Shown one piece after another: positions 35,197-44,769 of a DNA stretch of 54,088 nucleotides. The notes beneath the pieces were generated by a model. The model ran no database searches. It was not told the origin of the DNA and saw only the letters and a program-made list of their open reading frames with translations. Source of the DNA: Desulfovibrio litoralis DSM 11393 (GTDB taxonomy: Bacteria > Desulfobacterota > Desulfovibrionia > Desulfovibrionales > Desulfovibrionaceae); assembly GCF_900143255.1 (NCBI RefSeq), contig NZ_FRDI01000002.1, forward strand, positions 1 to 54,088, read 5' to 3'. The position numbers were made by a program, and so were the translations under genes. Numbering within the stretch: position 1 is the stretch's first letter; every line of letters begins with the position of its first letter.

Positions 35197-35676
35197 AGTA
35201 TTCAATCCTCCAATTTAATATATATTTTATTTAAAAAAACAAAACAACACACAAGGAGCTGTTTGTTTTAATTTAACAAACATTGTTAAATCACATAAAA
35301 TCAAAAGTTTTATGTATTATATAAAGAGAGCTTATGCAAATAGAATCAGGGTGTGCCAATTAATACGAAAAAGGTAAAGACATTTTTGTTAAATTAAACC
35401 ATTCTTGTCTTAAGCACATAAAAGAAAAACTGATTTTTATTTGGATAAAAGCACCGAATGAATTATTCAATCCATTCTTGTAGCTAAATAAAACCCATTT
35501 GAACTTTGTAAAGGGGTAAATCTTATTTTTTTATATTTTTTATTTTACCCCTGATTTGATAAGTAAGCAGGCTTTTTTAAAAGTAAAGAGGGATAATAAA
35601 AAATATTTGTAAAATAAAAGCTAAGATAGATTTTTTATTATTATATTAAAAAAATCAAAGTATTGTAAACGTAAGT
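35197..35676. other. groES upstream region with two inverted repeats
   Basis: About 480 bp without a gene. A symmetric site TTTAACAA-ACA-TTGTTAAA (35272-35290) lies about 75 bp before groES and could be an operator. A second inverted repeat, AGGGGTAAA (35512-35520) with TTTACCCCT (35544-35552), encloses an AT-rich loop. On the minus strand a TATAAT at about 35311-35316 could be a -10 box, but I see no good -35. The standard CIRCE element is not present. Confidence 0.45.
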
Positions 35677-36177
35677 TTATTGCTTTTTGATAATTGTATC
35701 AAAATCTTGAATATTTAACTCTGAATTAAAAAAACGGGGGAGGTAATCATAATAAAAACGACAAACTAAGGTCTCATCAGTCGGAAGCCAATCATCATGA
35801 TTTTTAAAGTAAGATAAAAAAGAAGTTTCAAACGTTCCGGTTTGAACATTTGGATTTAAGTCTCTTTCTCTAAAAAAAATAACCATTTCTTCAAACAAAG
35901 AAAAACATACTTCATTGATATGTTCTAAGTAAGAGGGAATTTGTTTTTTTGAAAGTTGTTGTTCCATTTGTGAGAGGCTAGTGATATTTTCTTTAAAATA
36001 AGTAATAAAAGGTTTGCTTGCTTTTAAGCTTTTTCCAAAGGTGTCAATGTTTTCCAAAATATGTAAAATACCTGTGTAAACATATTTAATATGTACATTT
36101 TTTTTGTTTACCACCATGACTTTTTCCAATAGGTTTTTGGCATCGTTGAGTTGGTTTTCGAGAAGTAGCAGTTCCAT
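35677..36177 (-). CDS. Hypothetical helical protein
   Basis: A 166-residue predicted helical, cytoplasmic protein (ENQLNDAKNLLEKVMVVNKKNVHIKYVYTGILHILENIDTF...; FFRERDLNPNVQTGTFETSFLSYFKNHDDWLPTDETLVCRFYYDYLPRFF). I do not recognise a family. The ATG at 36177 has no strong ribosome binding site. It is monocistronic, with AT-rich flanks. Confidence 0.55.
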   Translation of the reverse strand: MELLLLENQLNDAKNLLEKVMVVNKKNVHIKYVYTGILHILENIDTFGKSLKASKPFITYFKENITSLSQMEQQLSKKQIPSYLEHINEVCFSLFEEMVIFFRERDLNPNVQTGTFETSFLSYFKNHDDWLPTDETLVCRFYYDYLPRFFNSELNIQDFDTIIKKQ

Positions 36178-36412
36178 AATGTGCCTCGCTATTTTTATTA
36201 GTATATTGCAAAATATCTCTTATTGAATATTACTATAGCATACGCTATTAAAAAAGGCAATTATTTAATATTATTTCTTTCAATAAAGCATTCTTTTTTA
36301 TGTTTATTATATTTAGTAAAATCAGCGAGGGTGTAATATTTTATAAAAGTTGCTTTTATTCTCTTCTCAAAACGTTATTTTTTGTGTACTATAAAGCAGG
36401 TTAATATTATTC

Positions 36413-36429
36413 GGGACTATTGCACAATA
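36413..36429. repeat. Solo half of the repeat family's palindromic end
   Basis: GGGACTATTGCACAATA matches the centre of the 26-bp palindromic end (ACTATTGCACAATA) of the dispersed repeat; the rest of the element is absent. It sits about 10 bp upstream of the ribosome binding site of the 28-codon ORF at 36451. Confidence 0.65.
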
Positions 36430-36450
36430 TAAAATAAAGAGGAGTTTGCT

Positions 36451-36537
36451 ATGGACTTTTTATTCTTTTTTGCCGGTATTATCGCTGTTGGTTTAGGGCT
36501 TAGTTATATTAAAAAAGTGTCTAAAAATTTAGACTAA
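36451..36537 (+). CDS. 28-residue single-membrane-helix small protein
   Basis: An ATG with a strong AGAGGAG site 6 nt upstream opens 28 codons: MDFLFFFAGIIAVGLGLSYI, then KKVSKNLD and TAA. The first 20 residues form one membrane helix followed by a positively charged end, as in known bacterial small membrane proteins. No family recognised. It lies alone between divergent or convergent genes on the other strand. The real uncertainty is whether it is transcribed. Confidence 0.5.
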   Translation: MDFLFFFAGIIAVGLGLSYIKKVSKNLD

Positions 36538-36611
36538 ACTTTTTGATTGATTTTAGACTAAGCTTTTTGATTTGTTGCTTTTTATCAGGCTAAAGGCAAA
36601 CCATAAACTAT

Positions 36612-38525
36612 TTATATTAAGAGAAAGTTTGCTTTATTTTTTTTCTTGTTTTTTAAGGAATATAGATTGCGCTTGGCTTCTAATAACAACTCAAGAGAAT
36701 TTTTACGGTTTTTATAATTGCTTTCAGCGTAACCCAGGCTAAACTTAAGCTCATAATCCGAATAGCTAAAGCCTGCGTCTTTTTTTAGCATATCTGGCAG
36801 TTCTGCAAAAAACTCTTGGGCATTTTCCAAACTAACGTTTTGCATACAGATAATAAGCTCATTTAGGTTGGTGCGAATAATTTCGTAATCAACCTTTCTC
36901 ATTTTTATGGTTCTAACGACAAAAGCGAGCATTTCGTTATCATATTCCGGGTTATTTGATTTGTCTAAGAAATGATAATTATCAAAGCTTATACAGGCTA
37001 AAGTTAAAGACGTTTCGGTAGTGTCTGTTTTTTTTGTAATTTCGTCTAAAAGATTTAGTCCAAACTGTAGATACAAAGCACCGCTTGAGCGATCTATCGT
37101 AGCTAGGCGTTGGCGTACGGCATATTCCTCTTTTTGGCTGGTAATATCTAAAAGATAAATAATTAAAAGCTCGTTTGATTTGTCATTTAATTTTTCGGAG
37201 AAAAGCTCAAAACAAGACGCAAAAACCCAACGTACTCTTTCCGGAAAAAAACACTCAAAGGTTAAGTCTGGGTTTGTGTTATTGATTGAGTTTTGTTGGT
37301 TATTTTGTCTTTCTATTTTTTGTTTTGCATATTCATTATAGAGTACGTTTAAATCAAAATAGTTATTAATCTTGCTTGATGGTTTTATTTCATCGCCAAT
37401 TAACAAGTTAAACATTGTGTTGGAATATAATATTGTACCTGATTTTTTGTTTATTAGGCAGATTCCCGATTCAGCCAAAGATAAAAGTTCTTTTAAAGCT
37501 TTTTTATAGCTTTGAGCTTGAAGGGCTTTTCTTTTTAAAGAAATAAAGACAGCGATAAAATGGGCTGTTTTGGTTAAAAATTCTTGTTCTTTTTTTGTCC
37601 ATTTTTCTTGTTTGATGCTGTGTTCAAAGATAATATACAAAGTTTTTTGTTGTTTTGAGTAAGCTGTTGGTGTTGTGTGATAGGGAAAGATCCATAAACA
37701 TTCAACATCTAAATTTTTAAAAGCTTTATTGTTGTGTTTAGTTAATAGCTTATGATCTGAGAGGTAATAAGTTTTTTTGTGTGAAGTAATAAACTCTATT
37801 AAAAGTGGAGTATCTAGTTTTTGCTTGTGAAAGCAATATGGAGTCTGGTTGTTAACCATATCTCTTTTGGTCGTTTGGTTTTCTTCGCAATATGTTTGTT
37901 GAGGGTTCGACCATTCATAACACATTTTATGGTTATTTTCTTCTTGTTCGATAATGAGAATTTGTTTGGCTTTAATAAATTCTCCCACAATATTCAGAAT
38001 TTCTTGAGCAATATTTTGGGTTGAAAACTCACTAAGGGCTATGTTCCATATTTGTTGCCAAATATGTTGTTCTTTAATCTGGTTAATTTCAAAATTAGTA
38101 TTATTTTTTGAGATTGTTTGAATAAAAAGTTTGTAACCGTGTTTGTTGTTGCTCGGTTTGGCGTTTTTTAAAGGAATATCTTCTATTTCGCTCGTATTTA
38201 GCTCAACGGCAAAGATGCTTGTTTCAATTGCAGTATTTTTATCAACATAAATAGGCGTAGATAAGACTGTTGTATTTCCATTTTCTTTGGTTTTTTTAAA
38301 GATGATGTTTAAGATTGTTTTATCTTTAAACAAAAGTTCTGACCAAGTATCAACCGACATTTTCTCTATTAATAACTTAACTTGATTAGGCGTTATTTCA
38401 TCTTGATTTTTTAAGAGTTTTGAAAATATTGGGTTCAGGTTTTCTGACGCATCAATTATTTTTCCTTGAGCGTCAAGTTCGAGAGTATATAAAAGTTGTG
38501 TATTTGGAATTGTCATTGTGTTCAT
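36612..38525 (-). CDS. PAS/GAF sensor protein with degenerate GGDEF domain (second of pair)
   Basis: A 637-residue soluble protein. PAS-like N-terminus (LLYTLELDAQGKIIDASENLNPIFSKLL), GAF-like region (about 170-340), second PAS (LLSLAESGICLINKKSGTILYSNTMFNLLIG, near 350-385) and a C-terminal GGDEF-like fold (ATIDRSSGALYLQFGLNLLDEI onward). The catalytic motif position reads NLNEL (IIRTNLNELIICM), so diguanylate cyclase activity is not expected. It starts 4 nt after the stop of a paralogue. The start may be the ATG at 38525 or 38516; neither has a strong ribosome binding site. Confidence 0.75.
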   Translation of the reverse strand: MNTMTIPNTQLLYTLELDAQGKIIDASENLNPIFSKLLKNQDEITPNQVKLLIEKMSVDTWSELLFKDKTILNIIFKKTKENGNTTVLSTPIYVDKNTAIETSIFAVELNTSEIEDIPLKNAKPSNNKHGYKLFIQTISKNNTNFEINQIKEQHIWQQIWNIALSEFSTQNIAQEILNIVGEFIKAKQILIIEQEENNHKMCYEWSNPQQTYCEENQTTKRDMVNNQTPYCFHKQKLDTPLLIEFITSHKKTYYLSDHKLLTKHNNKAFKNLDVECLWIFPYHTTPTAYSKQQKTLYIIFEHSIKQEKWTKKEQEFLTKTAHFIAVFISLKRKALQAQSYKKALKELLSLAESGICLINKKSGTILYSNTMFNLLIGDEIKPSSKINNYFDLNVLYNEYAKQKIERQNNQQNSINNTNPDLTFECFFPERVRWVFASCFELFSEKLNDKSNELLIIYLLDITSQKEEYAVRQRLATIDRSSGALYLQFGLNLLDEITKKTDTTETSLTLACISFDNYHFLDKSNNPEYDNEMLAFVVRTIKMRKVDYEIIRTNLNELIICMQNVSLENAQEFFAELPDMLKKDAGFSYSDYELKFSLGYAESNYKNRKNSLELLLEAKRNLYSLKNKKKNKANFLLI

Positions 38526-38529
38526 TGGA

Positions 38530-40269
38530 TTATAATAAAGTATTATTAAGAGAGTTGAGTTTGTTGCGTCTAAACAAGAGCATGTTTTTGTGTGCCGCTT
38601 TTACCAATTCATGAGCATTTTGGGTGTTTAGTTGTAACGAGTTGGCTGTTCCAAAGCTAGATTCCGTCATATAAGATGAGATGTTATTAATATTTTCGTT
38701 TGCTTTGTTAAAATATTGTCTAATGTTAAACTTAAGTCTTGTGGTTGATACTGTATTATCAAAAATTGCAAAAAAGCTGTTTTTATTGATTATTATTGCG
38801 TCATTAAAGCCAAATTCGTTTTTCATTGTAATGATAAATTTTTTGAAGGCAAGTATTGCGGCTTCGCTGCCTAGTGCTTCTTGGAGTGTATTATAGTTAT
38901 CTAACCCAAAAGCAACAACCTCTATTCCCATTTCTGAGATTTTAGGCAGTAGCTTTGTTTTATCGTCTTTGGTTTGGGCAGAGTTAAGCATTTGTTGAAG
39001 CAGTCCAAACCCGGTTTCTATATTAAGCTCGCCAGTTAAAGGGTCGGTTTTTAATTTTTTTTGGATATTGTGTTCATCAATTCTCATAGGGCTTATATTT
39101 TCAGCCCAAAATAAGATAAGACGTTTATTGTTGACCCAGTTAAAGGTTTTATGTTCAATTCTAAACCAAGCTTTTAAATTTGGTAGGTAAACATCTTTGG
39201 TAAAGCGACCGGTAAATTGCTTGTTGTTTAAAACACAGTTTTCACAACTTTGAGCTTCCGAGTGCACAACGCTGTTCCAACAACGTAAATTCATCGTTTC
39301 AAAGTCTGTTGTGTCCATAAAAAGTTTGTTGGCAAAGAGTACATTATTTGTTTCTTGATCAACAATTCCTATTATCGCCTTTGATTCGGCTATAAGTTGT
39401 TCTAAAAACTTTGTTTCGTAATTTCCGGTTGTCTCTTGTTTTTCAATTATAAAAAGATTTAATAGTTGTGATATTTTTGAAACGGTATCAAGTTGAATTG
39501 CAGACCATTTGATATTTTTATTTTCAAAAACAAAAATGGCGTTTAGCGTGTTATTTTCTTTTAAGGGAAGAGCTAGTAACGATTTGAGCTTGTTGAGTTG
39601 AATAAAACGTTTAAATATATTTCCCGTATTGATTTGGCTTGTTTCCAAAAAATAATCATGAGATGAAAGATAAGTTGCCAAGCTTGGAAGAATAACTTGG
39701 ATATCAAGTTTGCGTGGAAGGACAATTTGATTTTGTGCTGTGGTTTTACTTTGAATAAGCCTAAACTCAAGGTTGAGTGGGTCGCATTTAAAGAGTTGAA
39801 TATTGTCTGTTTCAAGATAACGAGACAACAATTTGAAAAGCTCTTGAATTTGAACGCCAAATTCTTTGTCGGATAAAAAAATTTTCAATGTTTTATCTAG
39901 TAAGACTTGGGCTTTTTGTTTTTCGCTGTTTTCGTCATTTTCCGCATTTTGACAAATAAACAGTTGGGTTTGTTCATCTTCCGAAAAGGCGTAAAGGTTG
40001 TATAAAGGCTGTGGCTTTTTAGTCTCTAAGTTAAGTGAAGCCTCGAATAACATGGAAAAGCCGTTGGTTTGAGCTTCTTTAAAAAAGTCAGTTAGATTTT
40101 TCTTTGTGCAAAATAAAGATGTGGGTTCATTTTGAGCTTCAATATTTATTGCATGTGCTTCAAATAGGTCTTTTGCTAAAAGATTATAGTCTATAATCTT
40201 ACTTTGAGTGTTCAAAATAAGTAGGGGAGCTTGGAATTGATTTGGCTGTTTAGAAAGGGTCTGTTTCAT
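38530..40269 (-). CDS. PAS/GAF sensor protein with degenerate GGDEF domain (first of pair)
   Basis: A 579-residue paralogue of the downstream gene. PAS-like start (QAPLLILNTQSKIIDYNLLAKDLFEA), GAF-like middle (about 130-275), PAS (IIGIVDQETNNVLFANKLFMDTTDFETMNLRCWNSV) with a Cys set (CENCVLN, about 340-350), then TDPLTGELNIETGFGLL of a GGDEF-like domain whose motif position reads KNSFF (IINKNSFFAIF). No catalytic signature. Tandem arrangement suggests the two act together in one signalling path. The Cys set could sense redox state or bind metal (inference). Confidence 0.75.
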   Translation of the reverse strand: MKQTLSKQPNQFQAPLLILNTQSKIIDYNLLAKDLFEAHAINIEAQNEPTSLFCTKKNLTDFFKEAQTNGFSMLFEASLNLETKKPQPLYNLYAFSEDEQTQLFICQNAENDENSEKQKAQVLLDKTLKIFLSDKEFGVQIQELFKLLSRYLETDNIQLFKCDPLNLEFRLIQSKTTAQNQIVLPRKLDIQVILPSLATYLSSHDYFLETSQINTGNIFKRFIQLNKLKSLLALPLKENNTLNAIFVFENKNIKWSAIQLDTVSKISQLLNLFIIEKQETTGNYETKFLEQLIAESKAIIGIVDQETNNVLFANKLFMDTTDFETMNLRCWNSVVHSEAQSCENCVLNNKQFTGRFTKDVYLPNLKAWFRIEHKTFNWVNNKRLILFWAENISPMRIDEHNIQKKLKTDPLTGELNIETGFGLLQQMLNSAQTKDDKTKLLPKISEMGIEVVAFGLDNYNTLQEALGSEAAILAFKKFIITMKNEFGFNDAIIINKNSFFAIFDNTVSTTRLKFNIRQYFNKANENINNISSYMTESSFGTANSLQLNTQNAHELVKAAHKNMLLFRRNKLNSLNNTLL

Positions 40270-40393
40270 AAACTACGACTTTAGGCTTTTAAAAATTATT
40301 GACTATGATTTAATAATATACCGTTTACAAGTTTTTCGCAATATATTTTAGGTTTTGAGTGTGTTTTTTATAGCTTTTACTGTGGTTTTGCGG

Positions 40394-41188
40394 TTATACA
40401 AGCACAAAATATATGACCAGAGCTAAAATAATACGATAAACGGCAAAAGGGCGAAGAGTCATTTTTCCCATTAAGATGATAAAGGTTTTTATGGCAATAA
40501 TAGCTGTAGTAAACGAAACAATAAAGCCGGTTAGAAAAAATGGAAGGTCGTTGAGTTCCAATAATGACCAGTTATTGTAAAAATCAAAGCTTGTTGCCGC
40601 AAACATAAGCGGAACAGCTGCAATAAAAGAATATTCGGCGGCAAGGCTACGTTTTGCACCAAGAATCATTCCACCCATAATAGTAGAAGCCGAGCGGGAA
40701 AAGCCGGGAAATAACGCAAAACATTGAAAAAGACCTATACCGAATGCAAGCTTTGGAGTCATCTCGTCCAGAACAACATGGCGTTCACGTTTTTTAGTTG
40801 ATTCAACTATAAACATTAAGATTCCGCCAATAAAAAGAGCGATTGCAACAGTTAAAGGACTCCACAGATATATTTTTATATATTTATGTAGTAATAACCC
40901 TAATAAAGCCGCGGGAAAAGAGGTTAAAAACAAATAATAAAGACCTCTGATACCGGCAAAACGCACATAAGGTTGGGGAAAAAGTAAACCCCAAAAACGC
41001 TTGAAATAAAGTACGACTACCGCCAAGATTGCACCAAGTTGGATAAAGACTTCAAAAAAAGCAATTTTTTCTCCGCTTAACCCCAAAAGGTAACTTGTAA
41101 TTATTAAATGACCTGTGGAAGAAATCGGTAAAAATTCTGTTAAACCCTCTACCGTTCCAAGGATAAGCGCTTGTAATAGTTCATTCAT
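40394..41188 (-). CDS. uppP: Undecaprenyl-diphosphatase UppP (BacA)
   Basis: A 264-residue polytopic membrane enzyme that recycles undecaprenyl diphosphate in cell-wall synthesis. EGLTEFLPISSTGHLI (residues 14-29) and PGFSRSASTIMGGM (about 160-173) are its two catalytic signatures, with E18 and the SRSAST serine-arginine cluster. The length is normal. It lies upstream of the repeat copy at 41265 on the opposite strand to lptFG. Confidence 0.94.
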   Translation of the reverse strand: MNELLQALILGTVEGLTEFLPISSTGHLIITSYLLGLSGEKIAFFEVFIQLGAILAVVVLYFKRFWGLLFPQPYVRFAGIRGLYYLFLTSFPAALLGLLLHKYIKIYLWSPLTVAIALFIGGILMFIVESTKKRERHVVLDEMTPKLAFGIGLFQCFALFPGFSRSASTIMGGMILGAKRSLAAEYSFIAAVPLMFAATSFDFYNNWSLLELNDLPFFLTGFIVSFTTAIIAIKTFIILMGKMTLRPFAVYRIILALVIYFVLV

Positions 41189-41264
41189 ATATTTCTCTGT
41201 GTTTTTTTTTATATAATAAAATTGTTTGTTGTAATACGTTCAATAAACAGCTAAAATCTAATAA

Positions 41265-41543
41265 AGACCATTGCAAAACTCCGTTTTGCGTACTTTTTTC
41301 ATCGTTTTATGATCTGTACGCACATAGCATAAAACGAGTTAAAACACAAAACCACTCATTTTACAGGAAAATTAAATTTTCACTTTGTTTCGGGGGATAG
41401 CCCGGAAGCCCCCCCCCCAAAGAACTTTAAGGCCCACTGGCAGGCAAAGCCAGTCAAGTGTCTTTATTCGTGATTTTTGGAGTGTCTTTCTAGAGTATCT
41501 TTCTGGCGAAAGCCACCTTGAGACTATTATGCAATAGCCTCAA
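41265..41543 (+). repeat. Dispersed MITE-like repeat, copy 5 (279 bp)
   Basis: AGACCATTGC end and GCAAAAC-TCC-GTTTTGC hairpin, TTTTATG...CATAAAA hairpin, CTCATTTTACAGG, one diverged GC-rich unit with a run of nine C, GATTTTTGGAGTGTC, a short internal duplication of the GTATCTTTCTGG block and the palindromic end (41518-41543). TAA flanks it on both sides (41262-41264 and 41544-41546). Same orientation as copy 3. Confidence 0.87.
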
Positions 41544-41694
41544 TAAACTATGCAATCAAAAGTTGCAAGCTTTGGTATATTAGTATAAGAAATAAAGATT
41601 GGTAAAGCATATTGCTGAAAGGTATTGTGTTTCTCAGGTTTTAAATCGCTTTAACATTTATTTTTCATTGTAAAAATATGGAAAAGGATTATTT

Positions 41695-41910
41695 ATGCCG
41701 ACTATAATTACAAATGCAAATTTATTGCATGAAGCACAAGCATATGTTTTGGAAAAAGTTAAGGAAACACCATATAAAGAGAGTACAGCCTTAGAACAAA
41801 ATCGTAAGCTTATGCAGTTTATTGATGAAGCTTGTGTGCGTTTTAACCTTGGTCCTAAAGATGCCGAGGCTATGCTTAGGCTGTTTTCTGTTGAATCAGA
41901 GAAAAAATAA
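41695..41910 (+). CDS. Small conserved-looking protein upstream of lptF
   Basis: A 71-residue, charged, helical protein (ANLLHEAQAYVLEKVKETPYKESTALEQNRKLMQFIDEACVRFNLGPKDAEAMLRLFSVE). AAGGATT precedes the ATG. No family recognised. It ends 21 bp before lptF and reads in the same direction, so it may belong to that operon. The region 41189-41694 otherwise contains only repeat copy 5. Confidence 0.6.
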   Translation: MPTIITNANLLHEAQAYVLEKVKETPYKESTALEQNRKLMQFIDEACVRFNLGPKDAEAMLRLFSVESEKK

Positions 41911-41931
41911 TGAAATATTTTAGGGCGTAAC

Positions 41932-43110
41932 TTGAAAATAAATATATTACATCGTTATTTGAGCAAAAGTTTAACAATAAATTTTATATTTTGCTTAATC
42001 ATCTTGCTGACTGTTGTTTTAATAGGGCGTATGGTGCATTATAAAGAGATGTTTATTGGTTTGGAACTTGGTCTTTTAGATACTTTAAGTTTGTTTGTTT
42101 ATCTTAGCCCTATGTTTTTATTAATTATTATTCCTCTGTCCACTATGTTTGCCGTTTTTTTAAGTTTTTTACGCATGAATACTGATAGAGAGCTGATTGC
42201 TTTAAAAGCCGGTGGAATAAGCATCAAAGAGATTTTGCCAAGCCCTTTGATTTTTTCGTTAATTACGGGAATAATAAGTCTTTTTATCTCGCTATATGGA
42301 ATTTCATGGGGAATGGGCAACTTTAATGCCCTGCTCTTAGACGTTGTGCATAATCGTGCCAAAATAATTATCCAACCTGGTGTTTTTAATCAAGATATTG
42401 CCGGCGTTACTTTGTTTGCACGCAATGTTGACGTTAAAACAGATTTACTACATCATATTATCTTTGAAGATAAAACCCAAGCCAAAGATAAAGATACGCG
42501 TATTATCGGATTGGCATCACAAGGTAGTTTGAGTAAAAACGTCGCAGAACGCAAACTTAGTTTTGTCTTGAATAATGGACAACTTTATTATTTGAGCAAA
42601 GACAGCTTGAGTGTTTTAAGCTTTGAAGAATATGTTGTAAATGTGGATATTTCAAAAATAGTTTCGGGTTTTACTTTTGATGAACCCAAGCCAAAAGATA
42701 TGTCATGGTCTCAACTTGTTTCATTAAAGACAAGTCCTGAGTTAGGTGAAAAAGATTCGCGCTTTTGGAATAAGGTGGCGGTTGAAATACAAAAACGTAT
42801 TGCTTTACCGGTTTCTTGTCTTGTTTTGGGTTTGTTTGCTATTCCTTTGGCGGTATCTTTGGGTGGAATAGGACGCCAGGGAGCGACACCTTTGCTTTTT
42901 GTCTTTTTTATTTTATATTACAGCCTGTTATCTTTTGGAATAGCTCTTGGTGAATCTGGTTCTTTAGCCCCGATTATCGGGCTTTGGATTCCAAACGTCT
43001 TGTTTTTTATTATTGCTCTTTATGGTTTATATTTAACAAGTATAGAACGCATTCCTTCTTTACAATCCTTTACTCTTTTTATTAAAAGAAAAGTGTTCAA
43101 AAAAACTTAA
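41932..43110 (+). CDS. lptF: LPS export permease LptF
   Basis: A 392-residue YjgP/YjgQ-family membrane protein: N-terminal helices with FLSFLRMNTDRELIALKAGGISIKEIL (coupling-helix region), a periplasmic beta-jellyroll (about 150-265) and C-terminal helices (LPVSCLVLGLFAIPLAVSL). It forms LptB2FG, extracting LPS from the inner membrane. The start is a TTG at 41932 with AGGGCG upstream. The assignment to LptF over LptG rests on gene order and sequence and is moderately sure. Confidence 0.85.
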   Translation: MKINILHRYLSKSLTINFIFCLIILLTVVLIGRMVHYKEMFIGLELGLLDTLSLFVYLSPMFLLIIIPLSTMFAVFLSFLRMNTDRELIALKAGGISIKEILPSPLIFSLITGIISLFISLYGISWGMGNFNALLLDVVHNRAKIIIQPGVFNQDIAGVTLFARNVDVKTDLLHHIIFEDKTQAKDKDTRIIGLASQGSLSKNVAERKLSFVLNNGQLYYLSKDSLSVLSFEEYVVNVDISKIVSGFTFDEPKPKDMSWSQLVSLKTSPELGEKDSRFWNKVAVEIQKRIALPVSCLVLGLFAIPLAVSLGGIGRQGATPLLFVFFILYYSLLSFGIALGESGSLAPIIGLWIPNVLFFIIALYGLYLTSIERIPSLQSFTLFIKRKVFKKT

Positions 43111-43154
43111 CGTTTAACTGTTGTTTAACAATAATATTGAATAATAACCAAAAT

Positions 43155-44231
43155 ATGAATATACTTTTTCGTTATACGGCACGCCAGAACCTTTTTTTGC
43201 TGGCTTCTGTTTTATGTCTTGGAGTTGGCATATATCTGCTTGCTGATGTTTTTGAAAATCTTGAGCGTTTTATTGCCGCTGATGCCGGTTTTTTGACGGC
43301 GATTACTTATTTTGCCGTAAAAATTCCTATGATTATTTCTCAGATTTTACCGGCGGTGTTTTTGCTTGCCTGTATAGTTCAGATTAGACTGATGGCAAAC
43401 AATAAAGAATTAATTGCCCTCGGAGCCGGGGGAATATCTCCTTTAGTTATTGTTAAATATTTTATGATTATTAGTTGCATCTGGGGCGTAATACAATTTG
43501 CTTTTTCAGATTATTTGGGAATAAAAGGTGAAAACCTAGCTCGCAAGATACTGACAGAAGATGTTAAGGGGCTTTCTGCGTCTCAAAAAACAATTACCGG
43601 TGTTTGGTTTACGGAAGGTGATTATATTGTACATATTCAAGAAGCAAGACCTATGTTAAAAGAGGGTGTTGGCTTTTCCGCTTATCAACTTTCCGCTGAT
43701 AAAAATCATATAGAAAATATTATTTTAGCAGACAGTTTTGTTACTCAAAAAGATTTTTGGCTGTTAAAAAATGCAAGAATAACAAATACAAAAAATTATT
43801 CGATTAAAGAAGAGCCGTCTTTTCAAATTGCTTTGAAACAAACTTTATCTGCTTTTGTCGTTGCCCAATCTAAAAAAACTTTTTCGCAATATAGTTTTGG
43901 AGAGCTTGGGGCGACTATTAAGCGTTTAAAAAATTCAGGCTCTAACGTCGAAGCTCTAAAAACTTCTTGGCACAATAAATTGGCATATGCCGCCTCACTT
44001 TTAGTTATGGGGCTTTTGGCGTTAAGTATAAGTTTAAGCGGAAAAAATATGTATATTTGCCTTGGGCAAGGCTTGATCTGTATTTTTTTATTGTATAGCT
44101 TTAATGCTTTTGCAAGTAGTTTGGGTGCAAAGGGCGGTTTAACCCCAATTTTGGCGGCGTGGTTGCCTAATCTTTCTTTCGGGGTTCTTAGTTGTTTGTG
44201 GTTGTATCAAGCGTTTTTTCGAACGAAATAG
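43155..44231 (+). CDS. lptG: LPS export permease LptG
   Basis: A 358-residue YjgP/YjgQ-family protein: MNILFRYTARQNLFLLASVLCLGVGIYLLADVFENLERF, then MANNKELIALGAGGISPLVIVKYF (coupling helix), a periplasmic jellyroll and a C-terminal three-helix bundle. It pairs with LptF. The ATG at 43155 is preferred to an in-frame TTG at 43137; no strong ribosome binding site precedes either. The lptA, lptB and lptC genes are not here. Confidence 0.85.
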   Translation: MNILFRYTARQNLFLLASVLCLGVGIYLLADVFENLERFIAADAGFLTAITYFAVKIPMIISQILPAVFLLACIVQIRLMANNKELIALGAGGISPLVIVKYFMIISCIWGVIQFAFSDYLGIKGENLARKILTEDVKGLSASQKTITGVWFTEGDYIVHIQEARPMLKEGVGFSAYQLSADKNHIENIILADSFVTQKDFWLLKNARITNTKNYSIKEEPSFQIALKQTLSAFVVAQSKKTFSQYSFGELGATIKRLKNSGSNVEALKTSWHNKLAYAASLLVMGLLALSISLSGKNMYICLGQGLICIFLLYSFNAFASSLGAKGGLTPILAAWLPNLSFGVLSCLWLYQAFFRTK

Positions 44232-44281
44232 TTTTTTTTGATAATACTATCAATACGTTAAAGTTCTTTTTTATGAAAAAA

Positions 44282-44316
44282 ATCCGACAATATTGCGAGT
44301 TATTGTCGGATCTTTT
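44282..44316 (+). terminator. Intrinsic terminator after lptG
   Basis: A perfect 11-bp stem ATCCGACAATA (44282-44292) with TATTGTCGGAT (44301-44311) is followed by CTTTT. It lies 50 bp after the lptG stop. Confidence 0.75.
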
Positions 44317-44471
44317 GCGAGGAGCAAAAAGTTTTTTGACTTTAAAAGTGAGGAATAAAGCCAGAAAATTATCAAAAAGTTGGCGTGTTTTGAGCTTTCT
44401 TTTTGCCTTAAGCCTATTGTGCTATATTTAGCATAATAAATCAAGTTATTTTTTATAAAAAATAAAAAAGT

Positions 44472-44528
44472 TTTTTTGAGTGTCTTTCTGGCTAAATCCG
44501 CTTTGAGCCTATTGTTCAATCGTCTCAA
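44472..44528 (+). repeat. Dispersed MITE-like repeat, truncated palindromic-end half
   Basis: TTTTTTGAGTGTCTTTCTGGC is the GGAGTGTC block, followed by a CCGCTTTGAGCC stretch and the palindromic end (TTGAGCCTATTG with CAATCGTCTCAA, 44503-44528). The other half is missing. It lies in the long non-coding gap before rpoB. Confidence 0.8.
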
Positions 44529-44769
44529 AACATAAAATGATGATAAAATAAGGTAAAACTGAGTGTTATAGTAATCTTTTTTTAGCAAAGAAATCTTATT
44601 CTTATACTCTTTTTTTAAAAAATAATTGACAATGTATATTAAATTTTCTATTGTTAACCTGAATATAAAAAAATCATGAAAAAATGATAAAAGCTCTTGC
44701 TATTTTTTTTTTATTTTGTTAGTGGTAGCAGTTCGATGTTATAAATTTACCTTAGTATTGTTTTTACCA

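Noticed and set aside
35197-35400. CIRCE (HrcA) element before groES
   Set aside because: The TTAGCACTC/GAGTGCTAA arms are not present; the only symmetric site has an unrelated sequence.
44273-44431. 52-codon forward ORF after lptG
   Set aside because: Its start lies in a perfect 11-bp terminator hairpin and there is no ribosome binding site; the hairpin explains the sequence better.
44720-44760. tRNA-like string GTAGCAGTTCGATG
   Set aside because: No acceptor stem, anticodon arm or paired T-arm could be built around it.
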